A stretch of DNA of 64,000 nucleotides from Erythrophleum ivorense (taxonomy: Eukaryota; Streptophyta; Magnoliopsida; Fabales; Fabaceae), in the NCBI GenBank assembly GCA_026724425.1, contig JAIUCV010000023.1:6453958-6517957 (forward strand), given 5' to 3'. A model generated the notes under the pieces. It saw only the letters and a list, made by a program, of their open reading frames with translations. It ran no database searches and was not told the DNA's origin. Within the stretch, counting starts at the first letter, position 1, and the number at the start of each line of letters is the position of its first letter. The translations under genes were made by a program, and so were the position numbers. Below are positions 1 through 12,816 of this stretch, in pieces.

Positions 1-100
1 ATTATTAATAGACTAGTAAAGGAAAAAAATAATTGAAAGAAAAGAAATCAAATAGTTATTCATCAAAGAATTAATTATTTATCAAAGTCTCATTTATTCA

Positions 101-195
101 ATGACTAGAATTAAACAAGGATATATAGCTCGAAAACATAAAAAAAAAAATTCATTTACTTACATCAAGCTTTCGAGGGGGCTCCATCTATAAAT
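101..195 (+). pseudogene. rpl20: plastid-derived fragment: 5' end of rpl20 (ribosomal protein L20)
   Basis: Seen: the reading begins MTRIK-GYIAR and, after a one-base slip in a run of A, continues KIHLLTSSFRG, which is the start of plastid ribosomal protein L20. Only about 30 codons remain. Arginine codons have become Gln or His (CGA to CAA and CGT to CAT type changes), as expected of CpG decay after transfer of plastid DNA to the nucleus. The reading frame is broken, so no product is expected. Inference: a nuclear plastid insertion (NUPT). Some of the flanking DNA may share this origin, but I could not assign it to a plastid locus. Confidence 0.8.
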
Positions 196-483
196 GAATA
201 AAATTTTGGTCTTAATGTATACGAGTTTTTGAACATAAAGGAGCAATAATTCATTTCTTGTTCTATCAAGAGGGTTGATATTACTCCTTTACTTTCTTTT
301 TTAGTAGTCTTTTTCTTCATACATCAATTCTTTATTTACTTCAACATTAGTTAACATAAGAAAAAAAATATTGGAGTTTCATACTTTTTTTTCTTTTTTA
401 CTAATTTATACGTTTTCCTCATCAATCTTTCTTTATCTTTTGAAATATAAAATAAAAGGATAAATTAATGTTTAAGTTGGAGT
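196..483. other. AT-rich DNA next to the rpl20 fragment, unassigned
   Basis: No convincing coding sequence. It is rich in A and T runs and may continue the plastid-derived insertion, but no second plastid gene could be identified. Confidence 0.3.
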
Positions 484-1269
484 GTTTCTATTTTTTTATA
501 TTTGTTAGAATATTCATATTCTAATTAATTGTTTGTTGTCCCCATTAGTCAAATAAAATAGATTATTTCTCTAGGAACAACCAATCAAGTGTATTCTATT
601 CTATCCCGTGGTTTTCAGATCATGGCTAAATATCACAGCTTTTGTTACCTATCTTGTATATTGTCCTTTCTTTTCATTTCGTGTTGGAATAGAAACTTAT
701 TAGTATTAAGTAGACGAGATTTTACAAAAAATGTTCTTCAGATTCATAGGAGAGAACAATTATTTCGTTATTTAATGTGAATTTCACACAACAGGGGGTT
801 AATAAAAAAGTAAATAATAAAATAAAGAAATTGAATATATATTAAATTATATAATTGATATTTATTTTATTAATTATATTCTAATTATATATTTCAATTA
901 TATAATTTAATATATATTTAATTTCTATATTTTATTATTTACTTTTTTATTAACTCCCTTTTGTGTCAAATTCATATCGAAAAATGAAATAGTTGTTCTC
1001 TCCTATGAACTTGAAGAACTTTTTTCGTAAAATCTTATCTACTTAATACTAATAAGTTTCTATTCCAACACGAAACGAAAAAAAAAGGGCAATATAGAGG
1101 ATGGATAACAAAAGTTATGATATTTAGCCATGATCCGAAAACCACGGGATAGAAAAGAATACACTTGATTAGTTGTTCCTAGAGAAATGATCTATTTTAT
1201 TTGACTGATGGGGACAACAAACAATTAATTAGAATATAAATATTCTAACAAATATAAAAAAATAGAAAC
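484..1269. repeat. 786-bp near-perfect inverted repeat (foldback)
   Basis: The left arm (about 484-867) and right arm (about 890-1269) are reverse complements over some 380 bp, with scattered single-base differences and small indels. Only a short AT-rich loop lies between them. Both arms carry the same landmark words, for example CCACGGGATAGAA and CTAGAGAAAT in opposite orientation. No clear target duplication was seen at the ends. A 63-codon reading frame at 589-780 lies wholly inside the left arm and matches no protein I recognise. It could be a foldback or MITE-like element, or an inverted duplication of plastid-derived DNA. Confidence 0.8.
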
Positions 1270-1286
1270 AATTCTAAATAAAAAAT

Positions 1287-1372
1287 TCTAAATACTACTA
1301 ACTAAATAATACTAATAATACTAACTAAGTAATACTACTATTAAATAATACTAATAATAATAAAATAATAAA
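1287..1372. repeat. (AAT/ACT)n-like simple repeat
   Basis: A low-complexity run built of interleaved ACTAATAAT and ACTAACTAA words immediately right of the large inverted repeat. No coding potential. Confidence 0.6.
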
Positions 1373-1649
1373 CAGAGTGCTCTTATTCAAAACGCCCTGT
1401 GATCTTTATAAATTTATTAAATAAATATTAATTAAAACTCGGACCACCCCAGACTCAGCTACAAACACTCACTAATTGAATAAAAAATGGAACGATAAAA
1501 CAAGTCCAATTGGGCCGTTGAAATTGGTGGGGCCCATGACCTCACCAAACCCATTTGCTACACACGATCAACCCAATCGAACCTGACCCATGGACGTACT
1601 CCATAAGTCGAGGTGTCGTGATGTGCATTGTTTTAATAGCATGTGGCTC

Positions 1650-3430
1650 AATTAATTAATATCAGGTGCCGTGTCTTGCATTGTTAACAAATCAATATCA
1701 TTTCTATCGTCTTCCAGCTCCCTACTAATTCTGTCCCAAATTCATTAATTTCCAATTTGGTAACTGAGAGAATGATGTTGATCATTAACCAAAACATCTC
1801 AACTTGCTCCATGTGCCTCTAAAGCTCCCTACTCTATTGTACGTGACCAACCAAAAGTAATTCAGTCCATTCCATGGGAGCTAGTAGCTCTTCCATCTCA
1901 GCATCAATAATGGGAGAGTGAGTCGAAGAAACACCCTTATCCTCTTTCATCCTGTTTAAGAGGAACTTCAATAACCAGGAATAACAATGTTATCATCATA
2001 CTGCAAATCCATAGGAGAATGCTGCGTAGGTAAAATCTCTTCTAGAATAGAGTAAGATAAAGAACTAGATGCATTTTAAGCCGTGATTCATTTGACAATG
2101 CCATATATCCCGATGGAGGTTGCCAAGAAGATTCAGTCTCAGAAAATGAAATCAGGCCAAAGTCCTTAACATAATAACAACCCCCTTGAGATGACTCACA
2201 ACACGGCATCCTAGTGTTTTTTTGAAGTTGAGACTTCGTATATAAAAAGCCATTTTAAATTTGCACGCAAACGGGAACCTAAAATCTTTAACAAAATCCA
2301 CACCATAAGGTTGAAATATACGATCTTTATGTACTTGAATAGCTTGCTATATAACAGTCCCAATCAGATTCCTGATCTATATAGCCTATAGGCCTATATT
2401 GGCAACAAATCTGAAACAACCGTTCATACTGACTGTAAACTCAAATTCGATAACATCATCAAGCTTAACCAGAAATGACATCAACAATGGCAGAGAAGAA
2501 TCAACAAGCACCTTGATCCTCATAAATCTTATATTATGCGTGGCCCCTTCCATACCACCATGTTCTCGAAAATTACCCAATATATTGCCAAGAACCTCAG
2601 CCACATTCTCATTAAGATACTCTAAAGGAAGAACCCAAATTTAAATCCAGATTGGTGAACGTAAAACCGGAAGCCGTGATAAAACCATATTAGGCTACCA
2701 CTATTCCATCACCATCATAGAATTTTCAATAGCCCAGTGTCCATCGCGAAGGACATATTTCTTATCTTCATGATCCTCAAATTGAAGCGAATAAATATTC
2801 CTATCTCTACCAATGATGGTAGCATTTCCTCAAAGCTTCCAAGTAGAGTTCAGTATCTTTTGTAACTAATGAACTGGGATTTCTTTAATATCATGAAGAT
2901 ACCCAAAAAACAGTGCCCCCAACTGACGGGACGTACTAACCAATGAAGTATCAAAGTGAACATAAGGCACCTGTTTCGGTAGCTGAAAGCCAGAGTTGCC
3001 ACAACCAGCTGAACCAACACCACCAAAATCAGAGTTCATTGTGTCGTAACCAGTTGCACTACTTGTTGACCATTGATAGCCCCTCGAAAACCTATATTGT
3101 TGATACACCACGTGGAACAACCTCTTCCCCAGTCCACAACACCAGAACACTAGAAACACAAAGGCCAACGAGAGCTGAACACAAACTATGAAGAAAACCG
3201 TAACAACAGTAAAAAGAAACAACTCAAAAAAAACCTCACCAAGTATTCTAACATACACCTACACACCTGAAAACCCCTGACCCAAAACGCTAGGAAGAAA
3301 CTAAACATGCCTTCAATCCACAAACGTAGTAACAAGTACGAAGCTCACAGACTCCCGTTCCAGTAAGAAGGAGGAGCATTTTCTGTCTCTCGTTCTACCG
3401 CATTCTGTTTAAAGACAGGCTTGATATGTC
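1650..3430 (-). pseudogene. degenerate plant LINE ORF1 (DUF4283-like) remnant
   Basis: Seen on the minus strand: an open stretch (3258-2866), then a segment near 2850-2705 reading GNATIIGRDRNIYSLQFED followed by VLRDGHWAIEN. This is the pattern of the DUF4283 domain of plant L1-type LINE ORF1 proteins. It is followed by WVLPLEYLNENVAEVLGN and then an open stretch (2604-2386) with the family's strand-and-turn layout. The zinc knuckle expected next is not intact. Frameshifts and stops break the frame several times, and no endonuclease or reverse transcriptase part was found. The remnant is therefore truncated and dead. The family call rests on motif recall rather than a search, and the outer limits are approximate. 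Confidence 0.55.
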
Positions 3431-5717
3431 CATAAAACATGTTAATTCATGTTTAATTTAATTTAATTAATTTTTCCCATTTTAAAATAAGAATAAAAGA
3501 GTTTTCATATGTCTTGTCCAACTTCCTACTGCCCATTATCTACTACTGAGGGGAGTGAAATAGGCCTATCCATGACTCTCAGAGTTAGTTGAATATAATA
3601 TGAAATTATATATACTAATATATGGTTCATATGACCAAAGAGATCATAAGTTTTAAGGTGATTATGGGTTAAAAAGTTCACTTTGCTTAATGGGTCTGAC
3701 CTGAAAAATATATGAGTTAAAAAAAATTGAAAAATTTTATCCTTTTTAAAAAGCTCAAATAAAAAATGGATTGGGTTCGAACTTTTTTTTAATCTCAACC
3801 CTAGTTTAAGTTCTAACTTGGCCCGTATTATAATATATATATTTATATATTTTTTAATTATATTATTAATCAATAAATTACTTGAACTTTTATCTCTTTA
3901 TTTTCTTGATTTAATGTAAGTAAATTCCACTTTTTAAGGTGATAAAATTTAAATTCCATAAAGAGTGAGAGATATTAATCAATTGACATTTATTTATAGT
4001 TGAGTTTTCACTTATTGTATGGGTCAAATATAAGATTCTTCAACATTATTTTCTCTAACATATCTAGTGATACAAATACTTTTGACCTATGTGTAGTATG
4101 TAAGAATTAACTACCATCAAAGAAAGAAAATCTGATTTAAATAAGGCTAAATTGATTTAAAGAGTTCATTTTAAAATATGACATAAGGCTATATCTATCA
4201 TGCTATGCTAATATGATTGCTAAATTAATAATATTAATTATTTTTTAAAAAAATTATCACATGATTCACGTTACTTGAAGGAAATGGCCTTCAGGTGATA
4301 TACAACATTGTTTTTTGGGATGTAAAGATATACTAGCTCATTAATATCCAAATGACATATTTGGAAAAACTTTCCTCACATTTACAAAGCATAATGAATT
4401 GGCAGATTTATAACATTAGTATTTTTTTAAAAAAAAAAGGTTAGAATGAGCTTGGTTTGTTTTTAAATGAGTCAGGCCCAAGCCCATTTTTATGTGATCA
4501 ATATCGAGCCATGCTTGGGCCTAAAATTTTTGTATTTTTTTTTTCGAGTGATCTGGTGCCCAAAGTTATATGTAATAGCATTAATAATCAATTAGACTAA
4601 ATTTAGATTTAGTTTTTTTCTATTTTAGGAATTAAGTACTTTAAAAAATATATAACATATATATAAATTCTTTTAAAGATCTAATCATGTGATGTTAAGT
4701 TAGAAAGATCATATATTTGTTTGCAAAAATCATATGCTTATTATATTTTTATTAGAAAATCAAATAACAAATATGTAAAAATTGTACCTAAATTTTTCCT
4801 TATCATTTTAGCTCATAAACCTTGTTTGATCCATATAAATTCCACTCCTTCCTCTTCTTGCAATTCCCAAAACTTTATATTTCATTTGTACCCAATACAT
4901 GCATACATACAATTACATATCTTATAATTTTTCAGTAGGAATATTTAATATTTTCTTAAGCCTTAAACCCTATCCCACCATCTCTTCTCCCATCTCCATC
5001 CCCCCAAATACAGAATGAAGTAGCCTTCTCCCATCTCCATCCCCCCAAATAGAGAATGAAGTAGCAATTCTTCTCCTATTTTTAGCTAGAAGTCATGAAA
5101 AGTTTAATGGAGTGTCTGAACATTGAAGCACTACGTATGTGTTGATTACATAAATCTAATGTTATTTTGCTTAATGACAATGTCTACATCTTTGAACAAT
5201 ATAAATGCATAGTCAATTAAGCTATGTTAGTTTTCTATAATGAGTAAATACACTTATATCATCAAGCTTAAAGACTTTAAGTTGGATTATATGTAGTCTA
5301 TTGTGGTTTGCTAGTTTGTTGCGCTCATTAAAACTTGTAACTTAATGCGCATATCATAATATAGCCAATTGATTCAGTTTCCATTAATGGAGAGAAAATT
5401 TTTCTGTCTATGTAAATAAAGTAAATTCATTGGACAAGTTGAATAATCATTCAGCTATGTCTTAGATATGGAAAGGTATCTGAAAAGCAAATTTTCTTTC
5501 TTATTTGTAACAACCTTTAATGTTAGGTTGGGGATGGAAAAACTATTTCTCTTAATAGTTACCTTTGGTGGCCAATGCAATCAAGTTCATCTTTGATATT
5601 TATTACAGCAAGTCATCTTAATCTACATGATAAAGGATGTTGAAATGTGTCATCGGTTACATAGTTATATTCCACAACACTGATATATCGAATTGCCAAA
5701 ATGCCATTTTTTGTTAC
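3431..5717. other. AT-rich intergenic DNA, no gene seen
   Basis: No reading frame with recognisable protein similarity on either strand, and no LTR boundary or tRNA-like sequence seen. The only structured item is the 41-bp tandem duplication listed separately. Confidence 0.5.
4985..5066. repeat. two-copy 41-bp tandem duplication
   Basis: A 41-bp unit beginning TTCTCCCATCTCC and ending GAATGAAGTAGC is present twice head to tail, starting at 4985 and 5026. The copies differ at about two positions (for example AATACAGA against AATAGAGA), so the duplication is recent relative to its surroundings. Confidence 0.85.
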
Positions 5718-8700
5718 TGTAATAATTGGTAATTTAGAAATTGAACTAAATCTGATAAATTGATATAGGAATACTCTAAAGCAAGGAAAATTAAGTCTAA
5801 ATGAGATTAGAATGTTAATTAAGACATTTTAAAATATGGTTTAAAGTCTAATGTTAGCCCAAAATCGAAGCCACAATGGCTAAATGAAAAGTTGCAAGGG
5901 CTAGTGGTATTTTTGTAAAGTTGGGTAGCTTTTGGAAAACTCAAAGAAGTTGAAATAGGAAAATTAAATTTTTCGGAGTTCTTGGAGGCCCTAAAAACCA
6001 TAAGAACAACTAGAATGGCCAAAACCCCTATAGTATGTATTTTAGAGTGTTGATTGACCAAATGGTTTGGTAAGGTTTTAAATTCAATTTGGATAAAACC
6101 AAAAGCATTTTATGAATTAGAGGATCTAAATTTTATGATGTAAAAGACGGTTCTCAAAAAAGAGTTGAAATTAGCCTAAATGAAAAGAACCAAATTTAGG
6201 GACTAAAATAAAAATTTTAAAAATCTTATAATTGAGCCCTCTTGGTCCTTATATCACATCCCACTTCTGCCTAGCACCCTAACTGACTTTCCTCTGGTCT
6301 AAAAAGATCCAAGAGCAACTCTAAGTGGTGTACAAGAAGAGGGAGTAAGGGGAAGAAAATCAAACCTTGAAAGTGTAAGATTTAGCTAATTTTTTATGCT
6401 TCTCCCTTCACTAAAATTTTTCTCCTCTTTCCTCTCTCTCTTCTTATGTTTTTGGTGACTTAATTGGTACTATTTTATGGCTGGTTCAGTAGAGGAAAGA
6501 GAGGAATTGGGAAAATTCTTGGAAGCCTAAGAAAATGTATCTTGTGAGCTTGAAAGAAGGTAAGAAACCATGATTGAAATTACTTCTTCTTGGCTTCTTC
6601 TTGTATGCACTATTTTGGCCACAACAAGAGGTCTATGTAGAGAGTTTTATTTTGATCTAAACTTAATAGAAATTGGGGTTTTGAAGCCTAAGGAATCATA
6701 TGGAAGCAATAGGATTCAAAAAGAACCTATATATAACAAGTTATGAAAATTAGGGTTTTGATTGCCCGTAAGGATTTATGAAACTTTCTAATGATGATTT
6801 AATTTGTGTAAGAGCATCTTTGAGTCTTCAAGACATCTATGAAGCTTCACTAGTGGTAAATTTTCTAGGAAAATCAACAAAACTTTATGGGCTCTCATGG
6901 CTTCATGTCTCAGCCAAGCGTGAAAGATAACACCTAGGGAAAGTTTTTTTTAATTCTAAAGAAATGAATAAGAAATATAAAAGGAACCATTGGTTTGAAT
7001 TTAGAAATAATATTTTGAAAGTCAGAAGTTTAGGGTTCCTTTAGGCATAAAGAAGCAACTTAATATTTAGCTCTCAAAAATGAGTTTATGATGACTCCAA
7101 TGAGTTTAAATAGAGCCATGTGACTTAAATTGAGTGAAAAATTGGAACCAATATAATAAATTATATATGCTACTTCATTGTGCCCTTATATGGAACCATA
7201 AGCATGCCATAAGCTAGAAGTAGCTTGTGTAGACTTTATATGAGTCTAGAGATGATTCCATTGATGTGTTTGTGTGTTAGTTGATGTGTTTAGGCCAAGC
7301 AAATCAAGCATCCTCCAAGTGTGTGTGTGAGGCCGAACTAAGAAGCTAGGGAATAAAGGAAGAAATTGTGCTTCTTAACTTAAGATATCTCTTTATAATT
7401 CTTGTATGCATTTCTTAGTTGTTTGATTGTCATTGAGTACTTGTATATGTGTTTAAATCATGAGACATGCCTATAGCTATTGGTTTGATACTTTGGTACC
7501 ATTATGCTTCTTGAATTGTGTTTTAAATGTGAAATTGCTCTTTATGGGTGAGGTTATACCAAAAGTCCTTGGATTGAGTGAAGTGAAGCTAAAAGTTCCT
7601 AAGAATGGGTGAAACAAGGCCAAAAGTCTTAAGAATGAGTGAGGATAAATCAAAAGTCTTCAAAAAGTAGGTGAGGTTAATCCAAAAGTCTTAAATAATA
7701 AGGTAAGACTAGACCAAAAGTCCCTAGAACTTGATTTTGATCGTGATATATTTATGTGACCTTGAAAACATGTTTATGTTTAGTTCTTGGAAGCATTTGA
7801 TGCATGCTTGTGTTCTTTAACATGATAACATGCCATGTATGCCTATTTGAAAAGGTGAATGAGTTATTATGATTCTTTAAATTTCACTCTCCCCCACTTT
7901 ATATCTAACCATGTCTAGGTGAGCCTCATGGAGCTAAAAATGGAAGCCAAGGAGCATGAATGATGATACTTTGACAATAGAATATGATTATATGTAATTT
8001 GATGTCAAAGTAGATATATATATATATATATATATATGATATTTATAAGATGTAAACCTTTGATCATGTATAAAAGTATTTGAATATGTTGTATGTAATG
8101 GATATAAAGTTAAATGTATGAGAATGTAAGTTTTTGACATCCTTGGGCTATGGTATTCTTGTGTATATGAAAAAGTAGAATGATGGTTTTGAGTTTTATG
8201 ATGAATTAGACTTATTATGATGCTTCTATATGTTGTATTTGAGCTTTTGGACGTGCTCAAGTGGTCTCATTATATGTAAGAAGCTATTTTAGCTCAATTA
8301 GAACCAATTGTACCTCTTTTTGGATCATAATCTTACCTTGAACCAAATCAGACCAAATAGATGAATTTTGGCAGGAAATTTAGAAAAATTTAAATCACAT
8401 TTAGATCTTTTTATAGAATCAAAGAATACAATTTTTAGAACTCTAGATAATTTATTATAATTTTTGAAATTGGCCAAATTATACAGAAACTGTCAAGGTA
8501 CTATTCATTTAATCAGTCTAGTTTTTAATGTATCTGATAGACCAAATGAAGTCCAATACTCATGAAATTTTATACCCATATAGTTGACATTATAAGTTTC
8601 CAAAGCCACTAAGATCACTTAATTTAGAGCTCTGTAAAGTGAGATATGAATTTTTAAATTTGCATGTCTACCATAGTATGAGAACCAGACCTAGCTATCG

Positions 8701-9124
8701 TTCTATTAGGATTTTATAGGACAAATAATATTGTTTTAATCTAAAATTTTTCAGTAATTAGATAATATCCTAAGCTTTCCAAAGAGTCTAAATTTACATG
8801 ATTTGAAATTTTCTAGCTCAAGTTATGAATTTCCAAAATTTGTGACAAAATATGAAATGCCATGGAAGCTTGTGATATTGGCTAGTATTGGTTTGCATGT
8901 TCCAAATATGAATTCCTTGCTTCAAATTGTCATGTTTTGTTTGAATAAGTGTGATACGGATGAAAGATGAATTTGATAAGTCCAAATAGTTCATTAAATA
9001 AAAAATGGATTAAATTGACTTATAATGACTGCACTTTCCATTGTTAAAGATGTTGATTTTATGAAAATGGATACTTTAGACTAATTGTACTACAAATTAA
9101 ATGCTTTGTGAATATGGTATTACT
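5718..9124 (+). mobile_element. GypC solo LTR (copy C5)
   Basis: A 3.4-kb LTR starting TGTAATAATTGG. It shares order and wording with the other GypC LTRs: a 5' block with 'GGTTTTAAATTC...CATTTTATGAATTAGA', a central polypyrimidine-rich block, the CCAAAAGTCC tandem repeats (7550-7726), and the approximately 180-bp cryptic repeats near the 3' end. No internal region follows. Flanking 5-mers GTTAC (5713-5717) and ATTAC (9125-9129) look like a target duplication with one mismatch, as expected for a solo LTR left by LTR-LTR recombination. The right boundary is less certain because the terminal CA is mutated. Confidence 0.7.
8014..8037. repeat. (AT)12 microsatellite
   Basis: An uninterrupted dinucleotide AT run inside solo LTR C5. 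Confidence 0.95.
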
Positions 9125-10021
9125 ATTACTAGTCAATAAGATAAATTAATTTAGACTAATAATATTTGTAGTAAGTATACAGTCACGAATAGTTATTAGT
9201 TATTGACCAATAATTCAATATCAACTATTTCTTTGTCATTTGTGCCTTGGGATCATATTTGGAAGCTTCATCTCCCATTCCAAGTTAGTTTATTCCTCTA
9301 AAAACTACTACAAAATGCACTTCCTTTGAAATCAACTTTACATGCACATCATCTACCCGTCGAGCCACAATGCTTGTTTTGTGTTTCCTTTAAAAAAAGT
9401 GCTAAACCTTTTATTTATTACATATTTTTTTCTATCATGTTAAAAAAAATTTATAAATATTAATAATTAAAATATTCAAATATTATAAATAATTATAATT
9501 TTAATAAATATAAAGAATATAGTATGGGAATAAAATTATTATTAGAGATCATTGATGTGTTCAAAATTATTTATATCTTATATATAAAAAGAATTTTTAT
9601 TTTATATATAAAAAAGTGATTTGTATTACATATATATATTTTTTAGAAGGAAATAAAATAAAAGGATTGTTGATAGCCATTAAAAAAAATAGCCAAAGTT
9701 GTTAAAAAAATGATTGTTTAAATAAAAATAACTGCTAAAAAAAAAAGACCATTGAAACAAGTTTACATGAAAAAAGTTTACTTATATAAACCAAATTCAT
9801 ATTTATCTTTTACTTTCTTCACATAACTCTCTTCTCACATCTAACTCTGCTCTCATTTTCTTCCTTAGAATTTGCCCATCCTATTTTCTTTCTTAAATTT
9901 TTCCAGCACTGTTCAAGTAGAGAATTAGTTTGAAATAGAGATTTTATTCATCTCAACTTGTTGAGGTAAGTATAATATTTATATGAAATATATAAGTATA
10001 TTATCTTTTTATGATTTATTA
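9125..10021 (+). mobile_element. probable 5' region of the CACTA transposon
   Basis: AT-rich DNA with no coding frame. It contains a TATA-like TATATAAACC (near 9784), a pyrimidine-rich leader and a good splice donor (GAGGTAAGT near 9964). This is the layout expected for the untranslated first exon of a plant En/Spm-type transposase gene whose coding part follows at 13025. A possible terminal-repeat-like word CTACTACAAAA lies near 9306, but no partner was found in the window. The assignment is an inference from position and orientation only. Confidence 0.35.
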
Positions 10022-12816
10022 TGTAACAGCCTAAAAATTAATTAAGGTGTTAATCACAGATTAGATTAATTAGGCATAATTAATATGGGATAATTGGGTA
10101 AGTTAAGTGAATGAAGATTTTAGAGAGATAAATTATTAATATAGGTTTGAGACTTAATTGGAAGAGAAATTTCATCTAGGCCCAAATTAATGTAGAAGAT
10201 CATGATAAGAGGCTAATGGGGGCCCAATAAGCTAGGTGCAAGCCCAATATAATTCAATGTGATAGAGGCCCAAGATCCACCTTGTATAGGCTCTTATAAT
10301 TGGCCCAATAACCCTTGTGCAGACCCAAAACCTTTGAGTTCTTAAAACTTGCTCTAGCCCAATGGAATTTCAGCAGCCCAATGCATAAGAGTTGGCCCAA
10401 CAAGCTAAAATCTAAAGCCCAAATGGAGATGGACCTTGGAGCAACCCATGACCCATATTTGACCCAACTTAAACCCAACTAAAACCCTAAATGCTTCAAC
10501 CACTATCCCATTTTTCTGAAACACAAAGGAGAAAATCAGAGGTTCAAAGGGGAGGCTAGGGTTCTTGGCCTAAATCCACATTTTCTCACATTTAGAGCAA
10601 GATTCAGCCAAGGTAATAGTTATATAACTTAATCCTCTCATCTTTCTCTTCATTTTGGTCTGATTAGTTTTTCATTTGGAATATTTTCACCATACCCAAA
10701 ATCTGAAATGTGGGTGTTTGGGGATTTTCTTGATGAAATTCGTAAGTTAAAGCTAGGGCTATCATTAGATAGGTATGAATTCTTCTTTTTTAGGTAATTC
10801 TGTTGATTTGAGACCCTAATGACTTCATTATAATATGGATATTAATTTTGTACAAATTTGATTAGGATTTTGGATGAAATATTGACCTTTTCTAGTAAAG
10901 GACCCTTCAATTCGAATTTAAGACTTGTAGTAGCTGGGTAAGTGATCCCTAGATAAGCATTATCATTTTAAATTCTTTGGGTACTAATTGCAACTGTTAA
11001 TGATGAATTAGAGTAGTAATTATCTAATGTTATGATTATAGGGAGATTTTACACCATTGGTAGCTGATGCAACTATTTGCAAGTGAGGTAACCGGGTTTA
11101 TATTAATTCCATATATATATCTAATTTAATTTCATATGTTGTTGTATATGAATGATTTGAAATGTTGAATGAATTGGTTGGCTATCTATTGAATTGTGAT
11201 TGGACCTTGTGAGTCCATGGTGGAGCTATGGTGCGGCTGCCACTCGTGCATGTGTTTCGATTGGGCACCGGGTTATGATCAAACCTCAGCTCACTGAGCC
11301 CTGGTTGTGCTCAATGAGAAGTAGGTGCTGTGGAAAGGCCTCTCCCGGTGTTAATGGCCTTTAACATGTAGAAATATGATTGCTAGTATGGGATAATAAT
11401 TATGATAGCCTACTTGTTTCATTTATTGATATGATTGGTATTTTGTTGTTGCTTATATGAAATTATACATGTATGCTAATTAAACTAGAATATATGATGG
11501 AATTGCCTTGGTTACTGAGATTTATATCTCACCCCGTTTTATGGGATTAATATTTCAAGTGAAGGTTCTTCGGGTAAGGATAAGGAGAAGTAAGTGGATA
11601 AAAATTTATGAGCTCTAGCATGTAGGGAGTATACCTAAGCTGACTTATTTAGTGTAGATGCTAAATTTTGTATTTCATATGGTATAGCATCATCATGTAT
11701 TCATGTTGCCAAGTGTAGGCGTTATATTTTGCTTGGTTGAAATGTAACCATTAAGGATTTAAGTCTCATTATAATTGGATATTGATGTATGAACTTATAG
11801 CATCATATACATAGCTTTGTTAAATTTGTGATATGGTTTACCATTTGAGAATTGTAGTCATGTGATGCATTGGAAGTGGACATAAACTATTGATGAATGA
11901 AATCTCTATGGAATGTGTATGGGATGTTAATTGTTGCTAATGCATGAGTTCTTGCTGTCATTTATCTATGATTTTGCTAATATGAGATAGTTGGGCAAGT
12001 AGGATATAGTATCTAAGTTTTGAATTAGTAATGGAGAGTTAGATAGGTAAATAAGGTGCATAAACACCATTAGAGTTGAATAATTTAAGGTAAAGTGACC
12101 CTAGCGGGGGTTATTGGAGGGAGAGTAGAGAGTATGTGGCAAGATTTTAAGAGTAGTAGGATCAGAAGGCATTTGGCCACAGCTAAAATATTGTTAGCCC
12201 TAGCCAATAGTGGCAAAGTTGCCCAGGGAGAGCACTAGAGAGAAATTTGCCGCGGTGAATATGGAATTGGCCGCGGCAAAATATGGGGGGCTAAATTGAG
12301 AGTCATCCAGAGGGAAATTAGCCGTGGCGAAGTGGGGAATTGGCTACGGCGAAAGGAGGTATTGGCCGCGGCCAATAGCGAGAGGCGATCGAGGGAAGTT
12401 CCAGGAGGCTTCTTTGCCATGGCGAAATTAGTAATGATACGAGGGGTGAAGCCGAGGGGAATTGGCCTCGGCTAAGGGGGAATTAGCCACGGCCAATGTC
12501 CTAAAACCTCTATATTGACTAGAAAATCTTGGTTTTCCATATTGTAACCTCAAGGGATGACTTGTAAACATTAATAGAAGATAAATATGAGTTGGAAATG
12601 ATAGGTAATAGAATCAAGGCTCATAAATGAATGTTCGTTTCCTCTTATGTACGTAAGAATTGGTAATTTTATGGTTGATGACTCTAATGAAATTAAGGTT
12701 CAAATTTTTCCATATTTCCATAATGTAATTAGTCTTAATGACATGTAACCATGGATTATGGTTGTTAATCACGTATTTAACCTTAATTATAATGATTAGA
12801 AGTTAAAGTCATCACA
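10022..12816 (+). mobile_element. GypB solo LTR (copy B1)
   Basis: A 2795-bp LTR starting TGTAACAGCC and ending in ATCACA. It matches copies B2 and B3 in reverse orientation along its whole length, including the GGGCCC-rich 5' part, the 'CTCTCCCGGTGTTAATGGCC' block and the CCGCGG word array (12230-12500). No gag, pol, primer site or polypurine tract accompanies it. Flanking 5-mers TATTA (10017-10021) and TATTG (12817-12821) agree at four of five positions, supporting a solo LTR. It sits in non-coding DNA upstream of the CACTA transposase frame. Confidence 0.85.
12230..12500. repeat. CCGCGG palindromic word array in GypB LTR B1
   Basis: GC-rich island in an AT-rich LTR. The word GGCCGCGGC and one-base variants (GCCGTGGC, GCTACGGC) recur roughly every 20-50 bp, typically as AATTGGCCGCGGC(A/C)AA. 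Variants differ mainly by C-to-T or G-to-A. Equivalent arrays occur in B2 and B3. Confidence 0.85.

Noticed and set aside
589..780. 63-codon frame in the large inverted repeat
   Set aside because: No known domain; the other arm carries the same sequence with frame breaks, so it is not under coding constraint.
2399..2644. 81-codon plus-strand frame
   Set aside because: It is the shadow of the minus-strand LINE ORF1 remnant, whose motif order fits a known family.
9303..9320. CACTA left terminal repeat (CTACTACAAAA)
   Set aside because: The match to CACTACAA is partial, no reverse-complement partner lies in the window, and a short AT-rich word is weak evidence; kept only as a possibility in the feature text.
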